64,000 nucleotides of DNA. Origin: JACCTI01 sp038237435. Its GTDB lineage: Bacteria > Verrucomicrobiota > Verrucomicrobiia > Chthoniobacterales > UBA10450. The translations under genes and the position numbers were made by a program. Within the stretch, counting starts at the first letter, position 1. Every line of letters starts with the position of its first letter. The DNA is taken from NCBI GenBank assembly GCA_038237435.1, contig JBBRYT010000011.1, positions 1-64,000 on the forward strand, in the 5' to 3' direction. Shown in pieces: positions 9,207 through 17,600 of the stretch. The notes under the pieces were generated by a model. It did not search any database. It saw only the letters and a program-made list of their open reading frames with translations, and had not been told where the DNA came from.

Positions 9207-10083
9207 GCCGCGCCACCAGAATGCCGGTGTCGCCGCCGTAGCGATAGAGGTAACTCGAGAGGCTCGAGTCGATCACCACTTTGCCGTAATTGCGCGGTGA
9301 AGACGCGTGCATGAAATGCAAAACCCCATCGCTGGAACGCAAGGCCAACCCGACATGCGCGGTTCCGAAGAGACGGCCATCGTGCGAGACGATGCCAATG
9401 ATGTCGCCCGTGCGCAGTTGCGATTCGATCGCGGGGACGCGGCTTTTCGGAATCTGATAAAGTGGTCGACTCGAGACGCGCGCTTCCATGCTGGCGAGGG
9501 GACGCAACAAACTCCGATTCGCTTTCAAGTAACGATAACTTCTCCAACCGCGCGTCATTTCCTGGGCGGCATGCGGCACACTCACACCCCCCAGACTTCT
9601 CGTTAGGTCCTCGATCAGGCCGCGCCGATTGTTATCGGCCAGCCAATCTTCCAGATAATGCAGACGCGAAAGATATTCGCCGGTGCATTCGCCGCCGCGA
9701 TAACGATCAAGTTCGATGTAATGCAGCAGACGTTCCGGCGTCCAATTTTCCTGCGGCTCTTCGATCAGGCGCGCGAAGGCGAGGGAAACTTCGAAGAAGG
9801 TCCAGCAATCTAAACCGGTGAAGTTTACCGAGGGGGACTCGATGCGGTTGTCGATTTCGAGCGTGAAACCTTTGTAACGCGTCCCGACGAGGGAGCGTCC
9901 GACCGCCGCAGTGCGTTCGCCAATAGGCAGTGCCGCCCAATTGCTGTTACGCGCTTCGTTGACCAGCCGATCGAATTTATCCTGGCCGCGAAAAGTCGTG
10001 GACAGCGGCAAGGTCGCCCGCATCTCCGCCGCGAAAAAGATTAGAAACAAAAATAGGATCGCTTTGCGCATGCCGCCGAACAT
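9196..10083 (-). CDS. DUF1460-type secreted N-acetylmuramoyl-L-alanine amidase-like protein
   Basis: A secreted protein of about 295 residues with an N-terminal signal peptide (MRKAILFLFLIFFAAEMRA). Either Met at 10083 or 10071 could be the start. The body resembles DUF1460 proteins, an NlpC/P60-like papain fold linked to peptidoglycan cleavage: GLDCWTFFE carries the candidate catalytic Cys, AHVGLAL the candidate His, and the end VVIDSSLSSYL then TGILVARP is characteristic. It is convergent with the sensor kinase gene (11-nt overlap) and divergent from the lipoprotein gene at 10162, leaving a 78-bp shared promoter region. Its likely role is cell-wall turnover in the periplasm. The family call is by motif memory and the activity is inferred. 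Confidence 0.78.
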   Translation of the reverse strand: MFGGMRKAILFLFLIFFAAEMRATLPLSTTFRGQDKFDRLVNEARNSNWAALPIGERTAAVGRSLVGTRYKGFTLEIDNRIESPSVNFTGLDCWTFFEVSLAFARLIEEPQENWTPERLLHYIELDRYRGGECTGEYLSRLHYLEDWLADNNRRGLIEDLTRSLGGVSVPHAAQEMTRGWRSYRYLKANRSLLRPLASMEARVSSRPLYQIPKSRVPAIESQLRTGDIIGIVSHDGRLFGTAHVGLALRSSDGVLHFMHASSPRNYGKVVIDSSLSSYLYRYGGDTGILVARPMR

Positions 10084-10161
10084 TCGAACGAATCCTTTCG
10101 TGTGCAAGAAACGCGCCACTTCTGCTCGACCGACCCGCTTCGCCAAACTAATTTGCGCCGC

Positions 10162-10785
10162 ATGCGCCGCGCCCTCTTGCTCTGGATCGCCCTCTGCCTA
10201 ACGAGTTGTAGCTTGACGGGTCCGAACGCCGTCGCGCCGACCAGACTGTCTGCGGCAGACCAGGATAGAGCCAACGAACTCTCGCGCAGAATCGTCGCGC
10301 TTTCGCCGACAATTCGGCCCGATGAAGCGGAGCGGTTGAGCGAGACCGCTTATCTGACGGTGCGGCGGCTCGCGGTCGAATACCGAATGACCTGGCCCTC
10401 CGGCGTGCAGAATTACCTTATCGCCACCGGACAACGCAAACGGGGTTACTGTTTTCACTGGGCGGAGGACATCATCGCCGCGCTGGCGAAATTGAAATTG
10501 CAGACGATCGAGCTGCACTGGGCGGAAGCTTTCCCTAGAACCAGCGGGGAACATAACGTCCCGGTCGTGACGGCGGTCGGTCAGCCCTACGGGCAAGGTA
10601 TCATGCTAGACGGGTGGCGTTACGCGGGAGTGCTTTATACTGCGGAGGTGAAGAAGGACATGCACCTTTTCGAATGGCGCGAGAACAAGGTTCACTTCGC
10701 GCGGGTGTGGGCGCAGGCGACGTCGGCGCCAAAGCCAGCGGCTGCGCCCAGATCAGTCGTCGCACCGGCTTCAACCACTCGTTAG
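10162..10785 (+). CDS. hypothetical lipoprotein
   Basis: The start at ATG 10162 gives MRRALLLWIALCLTSCSLTG, a lipoprotein signal with lipobox LTSC, so the mature protein would be anchored by Cys 14. The upstream in-frame start at 10102 would bury this signal. The mature part is about 190 residues with a conserved-looking core (KRGYCFHWAEDIIAAL, then ELHWAEAFPRTSGEHN, then GIMLDGWRYAG). Its Cys, His and Asp positions recall transglutaminase-like folds, but I cannot assign it. The lipobox codons CTA ACG AGT TGT coincide with a 10-mer copy (10196), and the stop TAG lies in another (10778). It faces a DUF1460 gene, so an envelope role is plausible. Confidence 0.72.
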   Translation: MRRALLLWIALCLTSCSLTGPNAVAPTRLSAADQDRANELSRRIVALSPTIRPDEAERLSETAYLTVRRLAVEYRMTWPSGVQNYLIATGQRKRGYCFHWAEDIIAALAKLKLQTIELHWAEAFPRTSGEHNVPVVTAVGQPYGQGIMLDGWRYAGVLYTAEVKKDMHLFEWRENKVHFARVWAQATSAPKPAAAPRSVVAPASTTR

Positions 10786-10823
10786 GCTAATTTGCTGCAA
10801 GCCTACGCGCGTCGTAGCCTGTC

Positions 10824-10900
10824 GTAGCGACGGCGCTTTCCCGCAACAAACGTTGCCTGCAATTCAAGGCGCAGTTACGCCGACAGAGCTGCGTCGCTAC
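10824..10900. repeat. short inverted-repeat element upstream of rarA
   Basis: Arms GTAGCGACG (10824-10832) and CGTCGCTAC (10892-10900) are perfect inverted repeats around a 59-bp centre that holds a second hairpin, GCAAC/GTTGC (about 10843-10856). GTCGTAGC is also repeated in tandem at 10811 and 10821. It ends 5 bp before the rarA start codon. It looks like a REP or MITE-type intergenic element, but no second copy is in the window. Confidence 0.5.
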
Positions 10901-10905
10901 ACACG

Positions 10906-12081
10906 ATGGAAGATCTATTCAAAGTTGACGAGGAAGTGAAGGCGGTAAAAGCGCCGACGGCTGCCTCGCCGTTGGCCGCGCGCATGCGACCGCGTTCGCT
11001 CGAAGAATTTGTCGGGCAACAGCACATCCTCGCACCTGGAAAACTTCTGCGGCGCGCGATTGAGGCGGATCGATTGCCGTCAGTCATTCTCTCCGGTCCG
11101 CCGGGAACGGGAAAGACGACGCTGGCGCAAATCATTGCAGAGATGACGCAGGCGAAGTTCGAACGGCTCAGCGGCGTGGAGAGTAATGTCGCGGAGATGC
11201 GCAAAGTTGTCGGCGCAGCGGCGAATCGCATCCGCACTTCCGGCCAGAAAACGATTTTGTTTGTCGATGAGATTCATCACTTCAACAAAGGGCAGCAGGA
11301 TATTTTGTTACCCGATGTTGAAAGCGGAAATCTGCGGCTAATCGGCGCGACCACTTACAATCCATTCTTCTACGTAAACAGCGCGCTCGTTTCGCGCTCG
11401 CAAGTCTTCCAACTCGAACCGCTCAAGGTCGAAAAACTCGAAGAGCTGATCGACCGCGCCTTAGCCGACGAAGAACGCGGTCTCGGGAAATACGACGTGC
11501 GCATCGATCCGGAAGCAAAACGTCATCTGGCAAAAATCAGCGATGGCGATGCGCGCAAATGTCTAAACGCGCTCGAAATCGGCGTGCTGACCACTGCGCC
11601 TGACAAATCAGGCGTGGTTCATTTCACCGTAAAAATAGCCGAGGAAAGCATTCAACAGAAAGCGATCGTCTACGACAAAAAAGGCGACGCGCACTACGAC
11701 ACGACCAGCGCTTTCATTAAAAGCATGCGCGCATCCGATGAGAAGGGCGCGATCTACTGGCTCGCGAAAATGTTACACGCTGGTGAGGATTTTCGTTTTA
11801 TCGCGCGGCGCATCGTGATTTTCGCGAGCGAAGATGTCGGCCTGGCGGACGCGGCGGCGTTGCCCCTTGCGATTGCCACGCAACAAGCGGTCGAATTTGT
11901 CGGCATGCCGGAAGCGCGTATTCCCCTCGCCCATGCGGTCTGTTACATGTGCCGCGCAAAGAAGAATCGTGAAGCCTACGAGTCGTTAGGCGCGGCTACG
12001 GAAGAAATCGAATCGGAACGAACCGAGCGCGTGCCGGAGCATTTGAAAAACAAACACTTCCCGGTCAATCCCGAGAAGTAA
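10906..12081 (+). CDS. rarA: replication-associated recombination ATPase RarA (MgsA)
   Basis: An AAA+ clamp-loader-like ATPase acting at stalled replication forks. The N-terminus has the RarA signature PLAARMRPRSLEEFVGQQH, then Walker A SGPPGTGKTT (near residue 68), Walker B ILFVDEIHHF, sensor 1 LIGATTYNP and an arginine-finger region SALVSRSQVF. The C-terminal part (SEDVGLADAAALPLA, then AHAVCYMCRAKK) is the conserved tetramerisation domain, where family members also have SEDIG. At 391 residues it is slightly short of the usual 420-450 but complete. The stop and the next gene's start share one base (TAATG), so RarA and the helicase are translationally coupled. That suggests a joint role in DNA repair. 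Confidence 0.93.
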   Translation: MEDLFKVDEEVKAVKAPTAASPLAARMRPRSLEEFVGQQHILAPGKLLRRAIEADRLPSVILSGPPGTGKTTLAQIIAEMTQAKFERLSGVESNVAEMRKVVGAAANRIRTSGQKTILFVDEIHHFNKGQQDILLPDVESGNLRLIGATTYNPFFYVNSALVSRSQVFQLEPLKVEKLEELIDRALADEERGLGKYDVRIDPEAKRHLAKISDGDARKCLNALEIGVLTTAPDKSGVVHFTVKIAEESIQQKAIVYDKKGDAHYDTTSAFIKSMRASDEKGAIYWLAKMLHAGEDFRFIARRIVIFASEDVGLADAAALPLAIATQQAVEFVGMPEARIPLAHAVCYMCRAKKNREAYESLGAATEEIESERTERVPEHLKNKHFPVNPEK

Positions 12082-14786
12082 TGGGAACGCGGGGCGAAAC
12101 CGGGGCGGCCGCGCTGAGCAAAAAGCTACATCCGCGGCTGCGGAAATGGTTTCGCGCGACCTATCCGAGTTTCACCCACGCGCAGTTGCTCTGCGTGCCG
12201 GCAATCCTGGCGCACGAATCGATTCTGCTCACGTCGCCGACCGGTAGTGGAAAAACGCTCGCCGGTTTTCTCGGCGTCTTCGATTTTCTCCTGCGAAAAC
12301 TCAATGCCGGCACGCTAACGCGATCGGTGCAATGCATCTACGTTAGCCCGTTACGCGCGCTGACCTACGACATCAGCAAGAATTTGCGCGCGCCGATCGA
12401 AGGCATGCGCCTGCAGAAAGAGTTGCTCGTGCACGCGCGCAGCGGCGACACGAAAGCTTCTGAGCGCGCGAAGTTTCGCAGAAGCGGCGCGCACATTCTT
12501 GTGACGACGCCGGAGAGCCTGGCGGTGATGCTGGCGCAGGCAGGTTATGTGAATCATCTGCGCGAATGTCAGTTCGTTATCGTGGACGAACTGCATTCGT
12601 TCGCGGGCAACAAGCGCGGGGTCGATCTGACCTTGTCGCTCGAGCGCTTGGAAAATCTGGGGAGCGCGCGCGGCTCGCGTGCCGTGATCGGCGGCCCGCC
12701 GATCACATCGAGTTACGGAATAACGCATCAGACCATGGATAGCCGAAGGCATTCGCGGCGAGCCGCCGCGAACCGCACGCGAGCCGCGTGCGCTCCCCAA
12801 ACGGGAATCTGCCGTGTCGGGTTGTCCGCGACGGCGGCGCCATTGGATCTGCTTGCACGATTTCTGGTGGGCGAAGGCCGCACCTGTCGAATCGCGGAAG
12901 CGAAGGTGGAGAAGAAATCGATCGTCGAAGTTTTCTCGCCGATTCGTCGGCATCCCTATCCGGCGGCCGGTTATACCGGCGCGCGACTTTATGCGGAACT
13001 GGCTGACCTGATTCGCTCGCGCAAATCGGTCATCGTTTTTACCAATGTTCGATCCGCGGCGGAGCAGTTGGGATTGAATCTGAAGGGATTGCTGCCCGAC
13101 CTGGCGAAGCAAATCGAAATCCATCACGCTTCGTTAGACCGCAGCGTGCGGCTAGAAGTAGAAGATCGGTTGAAGAATGGCGAACTGCGCGCGGTTGTTT
13201 GTTCGACCAGTCTTGAGCTCGGGATTGATATCGGCGCGGTCGACCTCGTCGTCATGGTTGCAACGCCAAAAGGCGTCTCGCGCGCGATTCAAAGGATCGG
13301 CCGTTCCGGTCATTCGCTCAATCGCATGAGTCACGGCGTTCTCGTGGCGACGAATGTGAACGATCTCGTTGAGGCGACCGTCACCGCACGGCGCGTGCGT
13401 GAGCGCGCCCTCGATCCCATCCGCGTTCAACAGCAGCCGGTTGATGTGCTGGCCCAACATATTGTCGGCCTGGCCATGCTCGAACCAATCACCACCGACG
13501 AAGTTTTTGCACTCGTCAGGCGCGCGCTTCCTTTCGCGGAACTGGAACGCGAAGAATTTGACCGCGTGGTCCAGTATCTCGAAGGCGGCGGCGCGTCGCT
13601 GGAGAAACAATACGCTGAAGTGTTTGGGAAAATCCGCGTGGAAGACAGCGTCATCTCGATCGCGCATCCGCGAGTGGCTCGCGATTTTTTGGTCAACATC
13701 GGCACCATCGTCTCGGAAAGCTTCGTCGATGTTTTTTTGAAGAGACGCCGGCTCGGATCGGTCGAGGAAAATTTTATCAAGCAACTGCAGATCGGCGATC
13801 TCTTCGTCCTCGGAGGACGTATCGTCCGCCTGATCGATACCGCTCTGCAGGCCGCTTATGTAGAGCGCGCGGATGGACATCTTCCGACTGTGCCGCGTTG
13901 GAACGCGGCGAAGATGCCGCTCACTTCCGGACTGGCGCGCGGCGTTCGTGATATCCGCGCCGAAATCGCGAAACGTTTGTCGGACGAAAATGTCTCTGAC
14001 TGGCTGGTGGAAGATTACGAAATCTCCAAGGCCAATGCGGAAGCGATTCTCGCACAATTTCGTGCGCAATTGCTCGTCTCGGAATTGCCGGTCGGAGAGA
14101 AAATGTTGATCGAGCTGTATCGCGACGACGAACACTCGCATTACTTTTTTCATTCGCTCATCGGTCGAAGCGCCAACGACGCTCTCTCCCGTATCGTGGC
14201 TTGGCGGGTAAAGAAGCGTCTCGGCGGAAACGCGCTCGTCACGATCGATGACTACGGATTTCTTCTGACGCTGCGACCATTCCAGGAAATGCCGCTGGAA
14301 GATTGGCGGTTGTGTTTCGAACGCGAAGGCGCGGAAGAAGACTTGTTCGCGGCGTTGCGCGGATCGGAATTGGTGAAGTGGCAATTCCGCGGGGTCGCGC
14401 AAACCGGCTTGATGGTGCCGCGGCATTTACCAGGTCGCGAACGTCGGCCGCGGCAACTGACCTGGAGTTCGGAAGTTCTGTTTCGTGTGCTCGAACAACA
14501 CGAGCCGCAGCATCCGTTACTCAGCGAGGCCTATAAACAGGCGATGCATATTTTTCTCGATGCAGACGAAGCCTATGCGTCGCTCGATCGCGTGCAATCC
14601 TTTCGCTGGGTCTTGCGCGAGCTGGAAGTGATCTCGCCCTTCTCGTTCGGAATTTATGCGAGCAAAATTAAAGAGAGTATGATGCTGGAAGATCCGGGCA
14701 CGGCTTTGGAGCGCATCTATTCCGATTTGTATGCGCGCGTCGAATCGGTCGCGAAAGAGCGGACGCGTTCTTATGAGGACGCCTAG
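12081..14786 (+). CDS. Lhr-type DEAD/DEAH superfamily 2 DNA helicase
   Basis: An ATP-dependent helicase of the Lhr-core group. Motif I is TSPTGSGKTLAGF (about residue 50), motif Ib-like VTTPESLAVML, motif II VDELHSF (Walker B, DELH), motif III GLSATAAPLD, motif V SLELGIDIGAVDLVV and motif VI IQRIGRSGH. The 350-residue tail has the winged-helix and Lhr-specific regions. At 901 residues it fits Lhr-core rather than full-length Lhr. Between motifs II and III (residues about 193-240) the normal linker is interrupted by about 47 arginine- and alanine-rich residues encoded by a palindromic insert (12659-12798). The frame is kept and the rest of the protein is intact. It overlaps rarA by one base. 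Confidence 0.9.
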   Translation: MGTRGETGAAALSKKLHPRLRKWFRATYPSFTHAQLLCVPAILAHESILLTSPTGSGKTLAGFLGVFDFLLRKLNAGTLTRSVQCIYVSPLRALTYDISKNLRAPIEGMRLQKELLVHARSGDTKASERAKFRRSGAHILVTTPESLAVMLAQAGYVNHLRECQFVIVDELHSFAGNKRGVDLTLSLERLENLGSARGSRAVIGGPPITSSYGITHQTMDSRRHSRRAAANRTRAACAPQTGICRVGLSATAAPLDLLARFLVGEGRTCRIAEAKVEKKSIVEVFSPIRRHPYPAAGYTGARLYAELADLIRSRKSVIVFTNVRSAAEQLGLNLKGLLPDLAKQIEIHHASLDRSVRLEVEDRLKNGELRAVVCSTSLELGIDIGAVDLVVMVATPKGVSRAIQRIGRSGHSLNRMSHGVLVATNVNDLVEATVTARRVRERALDPIRVQQQPVDVLAQHIVGLAMLEPITTDEVFALVRRALPFAELEREEFDRVVQYLEGGGASLEKQYAEVFGKIRVEDSVISIAHPRVARDFLVNIGTIVSESFVDVFLKRRRLGSVEENFIKQLQIGDLFVLGGRIVRLIDTALQAAYVERADGHLPTVPRWNAAKMPLTSGLARGVRDIRAEIAKRLSDENVSDWLVEDYEISKANAEAILAQFRAQLLVSELPVGEKMLIELYRDDEHSHYFFHSLIGRSANDALSRIVAWRVKKRLGGNALVTIDDYGFLLTLRPFQEMPLEDWRLCFEREGAEEDLFAALRGSELVKWQFRGVAQTGLMVPRHLPGRERRPRQLTWSSEVLFRVLEQHEPQHPLLSEAYKQAMHIFLDADEAYASLDRVQSFRWVLRELEVISPFSFGIYASKIKESMMLEDPGTALERIYSDLYARVESVAKERTRSYEDA
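12659..12798. repeat. 140-bp nested palindromic element inside the helicase gene
   Basis: The outer arms are 23 bp each (12659-12681 and 12776-12798), complementary except at one position. Inside them sit two further perfect hairpins: GTGATCGGCGG/CCGCCGATCAC (12684-12694 and 12696-12706) and TTCGCGGCG/CGCCGCGAA (12752-12760 and 12764-12772). The whole would fold as a three-way junction. It has no coding capacity of its own, is very GC-rich, and breaks the helicase between motifs II and III without a stop codon. It resembles a REP/MITE-type element. No target-site duplication is obvious. Confidence 0.85.
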
Positions 14787-14794
14787 AAAAACAA

Positions 14795-14824
14795 GAAGGG
14801 GCAGGTCTTGCGACCCACCCCTTC
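14795..14824. terminator. intrinsic terminator between convergent helicase and GspF/PilC genes
   Basis: A hairpin with an outer stem AAGGGG/CCCCTT extended by one G-C pair, a 2x2 mismatch, an inner stem GGTC/GACC and a 4-nt loop. On the minus strand it is followed by the T-rich TTGTTTTTC, so it best serves the GspF/PilC gene, whose stop is 46 nt upstream. It probably also limits read-through from the plus strand. Confidence 0.65.
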
Positions 14825-14870
14825 CAGCTACCGAGCGAGGCTTCTCCTTAGCTTTTGCTCTGTGAAAGTT

Positions 14871-16094
14871 TTAGTTTTTGCTCTGCGAAGCCACTTCGTT
14901 CAGCTTGAAGATCGGCAGGAACATTGCGATGACGATGCCGCCGACGATGACGCCAAGAAAGACGATCAGCATTGGCTCGATGAGGGAGGTGAGCGCGTCG
15001 AGCAGGGCTTCGATTTCTTCGTCCCAGAAGTCGGCCATTTTTTCCAACATGGTGTCAATTTTACCGGTCGCTTCGCCGGCCGAAACCATCCGCAGCATCA
15101 TGGGCGGAAAAATCGGCTTCTTCGACAAAGCGACCGAAAGGTTGTCGCCGCGTTCGACGTCTTCGCCGACGCCTTTGATACTCGTCTCGACCACATGATT
15201 ACCGGACGCGCCGGCCACGATGTCGATGACTTCGAGAATCGGCACACCGCTGCGAATCAATTGCGCAAAGGTGCGGGCGAAGCGCGACATGCAAATCTTG
15301 TGAATGAGCGGACCGAAGATCGGCAACTTCAATTTCCAGCGATCCCACAGTTGTTTGCCGCGCTTGGAGCGGAGGAAAGTGCGAATGCCGAAGAAGATTC
15401 CAGCGACAATCGCGATGAGGAAGTACCATTCGTTCCGCATGAAATCACTGACGTCGATGAGGAACTGCGTGGGCGCGGGAAGTTTCGCACCGAAATCCTT
15501 GAAGATTTCGCCGAAGATCGGCACGACTTTGACGATTAAGAATGTGGTGATGGCAAATGCGATACAGATGACGATGACTGGATACGTCATGGCCGACTTG
15601 ACCTTCTTGCGCAACCGAGAGCTGGCTTCGAGGAAGCCGGCCAGTCTGTCCAAAATCTCCGCGAGCAAACCGCCGTGCTCGCCTGCTTTCACCATGGAAA
15701 CAAACAGTCGGTCGAACACGCGCGGATGCTTCGCGATAGATTCATTGAAAGTTTCGCCACCTTGAACACGCGTGGTCACGTCGCTGATGACGTCGCGCAG
15801 GCCCTTCTGGCGTTTCGGATCGGATTGGTCGTACAACGCGGTAAGCGCTTGCACGAGCGAGATGCCGGCCTCGATCATAGTAGAGAGCTGGCGGGTGAAG
15901 AGAACGAGGTCAGTCTCTTTGACCTTGAAGTTTTTCTTCTTCGAACGCGACGCGGCGGCTTTTGCCTGGAGCGACAAGACCATGAGCCCGCGGCTCATGA
16001 GACTAGTCACGGCGTTGTCTTCGTTGAGTGCTTCCTGGACGCCGGAAACGATTTTGCCCGAGGCGTCACGAGCTTGGTAGGAGAATGCTATCAT
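14871..16094 (-). CDS. type II secretion / type IV pilus inner-membrane platform protein (GspF/PilC family)
   Basis: A polytopic inner-membrane protein that anchors assembly of type IV pili or type II secretion pseudopili. The start at 16094 gives MIAFSYQARDASGKIVSG, the standard GspF/PilC N-terminus. The longer open frame upstream has no family similarity. Two T2SSF domains follow, each with a G-E motif: FVSMVKAGEHGGLLAEIL and MLRMVSAGEATGKIDTML. Three transmembrane segments lie at SAMTYPVIVICIAFAITTFL, WYFLIAIVAGIFFGI and LIEPMLIVFLGVIVGGIVI. The length, 407 residues, is normal. It stands alone, with no other pilus gene next to it. PilC is needed for natural transformation in several bacteria, which matters given the uptake-sequence-like repeat, but this copy could equally belong to secretion. 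Confidence 0.9.
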   Translation of the reverse strand: MIAFSYQARDASGKIVSGVQEALNEDNAVTSLMSRGLMVLSLQAKAAASRSKKKNFKVKETDLVLFTRQLSTMIEAGISLVQALTALYDQSDPKRQKGLRDVISDVTTRVQGGETFNESIAKHPRVFDRLFVSMVKAGEHGGLLAEILDRLAGFLEASSRLRKKVKSAMTYPVIVICIAFAITTFLIVKVVPIFGEIFKDFGAKLPAPTQFLIDVSDFMRNEWYFLIAIVAGIFFGIRTFLRSKRGKQLWDRWKLKLPIFGPLIHKICMSRFARTFAQLIRSGVPILEVIDIVAGASGNHVVETSIKGVGEDVERGDNLSVALSKKPIFPPMMLRMVSAGEATGKIDTMLEKMADFWDEEIEALLDALTSLIEPMLIVFLGVIVGGIVIAMFLPIFKLNEVASQSKN

Positions 16095-16164
16095 TGTATT
16101 TCTGGTAGTTATGGTCAATCTAGCAGCTACGATGCCAAGTCCATGCGCTTCGATCCCCCATCCT

Positions 16165-16752
16165 ATGGTTGAAGTGCAACGCCTCGATGCCGCGCTAACC
16201 ATCTGGTCTCGATATGACTCGACGGTTAAAGCGGAACTTTTTTCGACCGCACTGGCAGTGGGATCGAAGATCTTTCTGATCGATCCGATTGCTCTCGGAG
16301 ATGACGACCCGCCAATCGGGGGAGCCGTAACGGGAATTGTTGTCACGAATGCGAATCACCGGCGCGCATCCGCTGACTTCTCCGCGAAATTTGCCGCACC
16401 GATTTATGCGATGCGTGAGGCTACGGCGCCCGGGGCCCGCGAATTGCGAGATGGCGATGTTCTCGCTGATGACTTGCAGATCATTGCAATCGAGGGTGCC
16501 GCGCCTGGCGAGATCGCGCTTTTCTCATCACGCGATCAAGGGCTGTTGATCGTTGGCGACGCTTTAATCAACTTCGGTTCGAATGGTTTCAACTTCCTAC
16601 CGGCCAAATACTGCTCCGATTCGAAGCGAATGCGAAAGTCACTGAGCAAATTGCTCGATTTGAATTTCGAGCGAATGCTTTTCGCGCATGGCACGCCGAT
16701 CATGAGCAAAGCGCGCGACCGCCTGTCCACCTTGATTGCCGAAGGCTCATGA
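16165..16752 (+). CDS. metallo-beta-lactamase-fold-like protein, metal site degenerate
   Basis: A protein of about 195 residues. ATG 16165 is preferred, and an in-frame start at 16111 is possible. The order of elements follows the MBL fold: SKIFLIDPIA (early strand), then VVTNANHRRASADFS where HxHxDH would stand, then LLIVGDALIN, where the Asp is expected, and finally ERMLFAHGTPI, matching the late His motif. Only one His of the HxHxDH motif remains, so hydrolase activity is doubtful. The last codons overlap the next gene's start by 4 nt (ATGA), coupling it to the UbiA-type prenyltransferase. It could be a regulatory or binding relative of MBL enzymes. Confidence 0.6.
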   Translation: MVEVQRLDAALTIWSRYDSTVKAELFSTALAVGSKIFLIDPIALGDDDPPIGGAVTGIVVTNANHRRASADFSAKFAAPIYAMREATAPGARELRDGDVLADDLQIIAIEGAAPGEIALFSSRDQGLLIVGDALINFGSNGFNFLPAKYCSDSKRMRKSLSKLLDLNFERMLFAHGTPIMSKARDRLSTLIAEGS

Positions 16753-17600
16753 ACACGAACCCAAATCAGGTGACGCGGTTCCTCCACCTGATTCGTTTTT
16801 CTCATACAGTTTTTGCGCTCCCGTTCGCGCTTGGAGCGCTTCTGGTTGCGGCCAAGGGACGACCATCGCTGCGAATTTCTTTCCTGGTCGTCATCTGCAT
16901 GATCCTGGCGCGGACCGCGGCCATGTTATTCAACCGTCTGGTTGACTGGTCGCTGGATCAGCGCAATCCGCGCACCGCCCAACGTCACCTACTGGTCACG
17001 CGCAAGAGCGCGATCGTCGCGCTTATTGTCTGCATTCTCGGTTTCATCTTCGCAGCCAGCGCGATCAATTTTGCCACGGCCATGCTCGCGCCAGTCGCGC
17101 TCGCCATCGTTTTTTTCTATTCGATCACGAAACGTTTCACTGATCTTTCACATTTTTTTCTCGGGTTCGCGCTGGCCGTCGCGCCGGCCGGTGCCTGGAT
17201 CGCGCAAACGGAGCGGCTCGATCTGGCACCCCTCGTTCTCGGCGCCGGTGTGATCTGCTGGGTGGCCGGCTTCGATCTTATCTACGCAACCCAAGATGCG
17301 GAATTCGATCGGCGCGAGCATCTGCATTCACTTGTCGTTAAGCTAGGCGTGCCGGGAAGCTTGCGTCTCGCGCAATGCCTGCATTTCGGAATGTTCGTTG
17401 CTTTGATTGCGTTTGGTCTCGCTGCCAAACTCGGGTTCGTCTTTTTCGGCTCGATGCCACTCATCGCGGCGGCGCTGCTTTACGAACATCGCGCGGCGAG
17501 CCGGCTTGATCTTGCCGGAGTTAATCGGGCATTTTTCCAGAGTAACGCTTTCGTTTCCGGTGTTTTCCTAATCGCGATTTGCGCCGATCTCTGGCATTAG
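16749..17600 (+). CDS. UbiA-family prenyltransferase (4-hydroxybenzoate polyprenyltransferase-like)
   Basis: An integral-membrane aromatic prenyltransferase. The two Asp-rich, Mg-binding motifs are intact: NRLVDWSLDQRNPRT near residue 58 and DLIYATQDAEFDRREHLHS near residue 177. About eight hydrophobic helices surround them. The phrase RNPRTAQRHL is typical of UbiA/MqnP enzymes, which prenylate 4-hydroxybenzoate for ubiquinone or a related acid in the futalosine menaquinone pathway. The latter would suit a menaquinone-using verrucomicrobium, but no mqn or ubi genes are nearby to decide. The 283-residue length is normal. It is translationally coupled to the MBL-like gene and convergent with rpiB (4-nt overlap). 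Confidence 0.87.
   Translation: MNTNPNQVTRFLHLIRFSHTVFALPFALGALLVAAKGRPSLRISFLVVICMILARTAAMLFNRLVDWSLDQRNPRTAQRHLLVTRKSAIVALIVCILGFIFAASAINFATAMLAPVALAIVFFYSITKRFTDLSHFFLGFALAVAPAGAWIAQTERLDLAPLVLGAGVICWVAGFDLIYATQDAEFDRREHLHSLVVKLGVPGSLRLAQCLHFGMFVALIAFGLAAKLGFVFFGSMPLIAAALLYEHRAASRLDLAGVNRAFFQSNAFVSGVFLIAICADLWH

Noticed and set aside
13152..14426. A 424-codon minus-strand open frame inside the helicase gene
   Set aside because: An antisense shadow of a high-GC coding region. The plus-strand helicase motifs are intact and the antisense protein has no family features.
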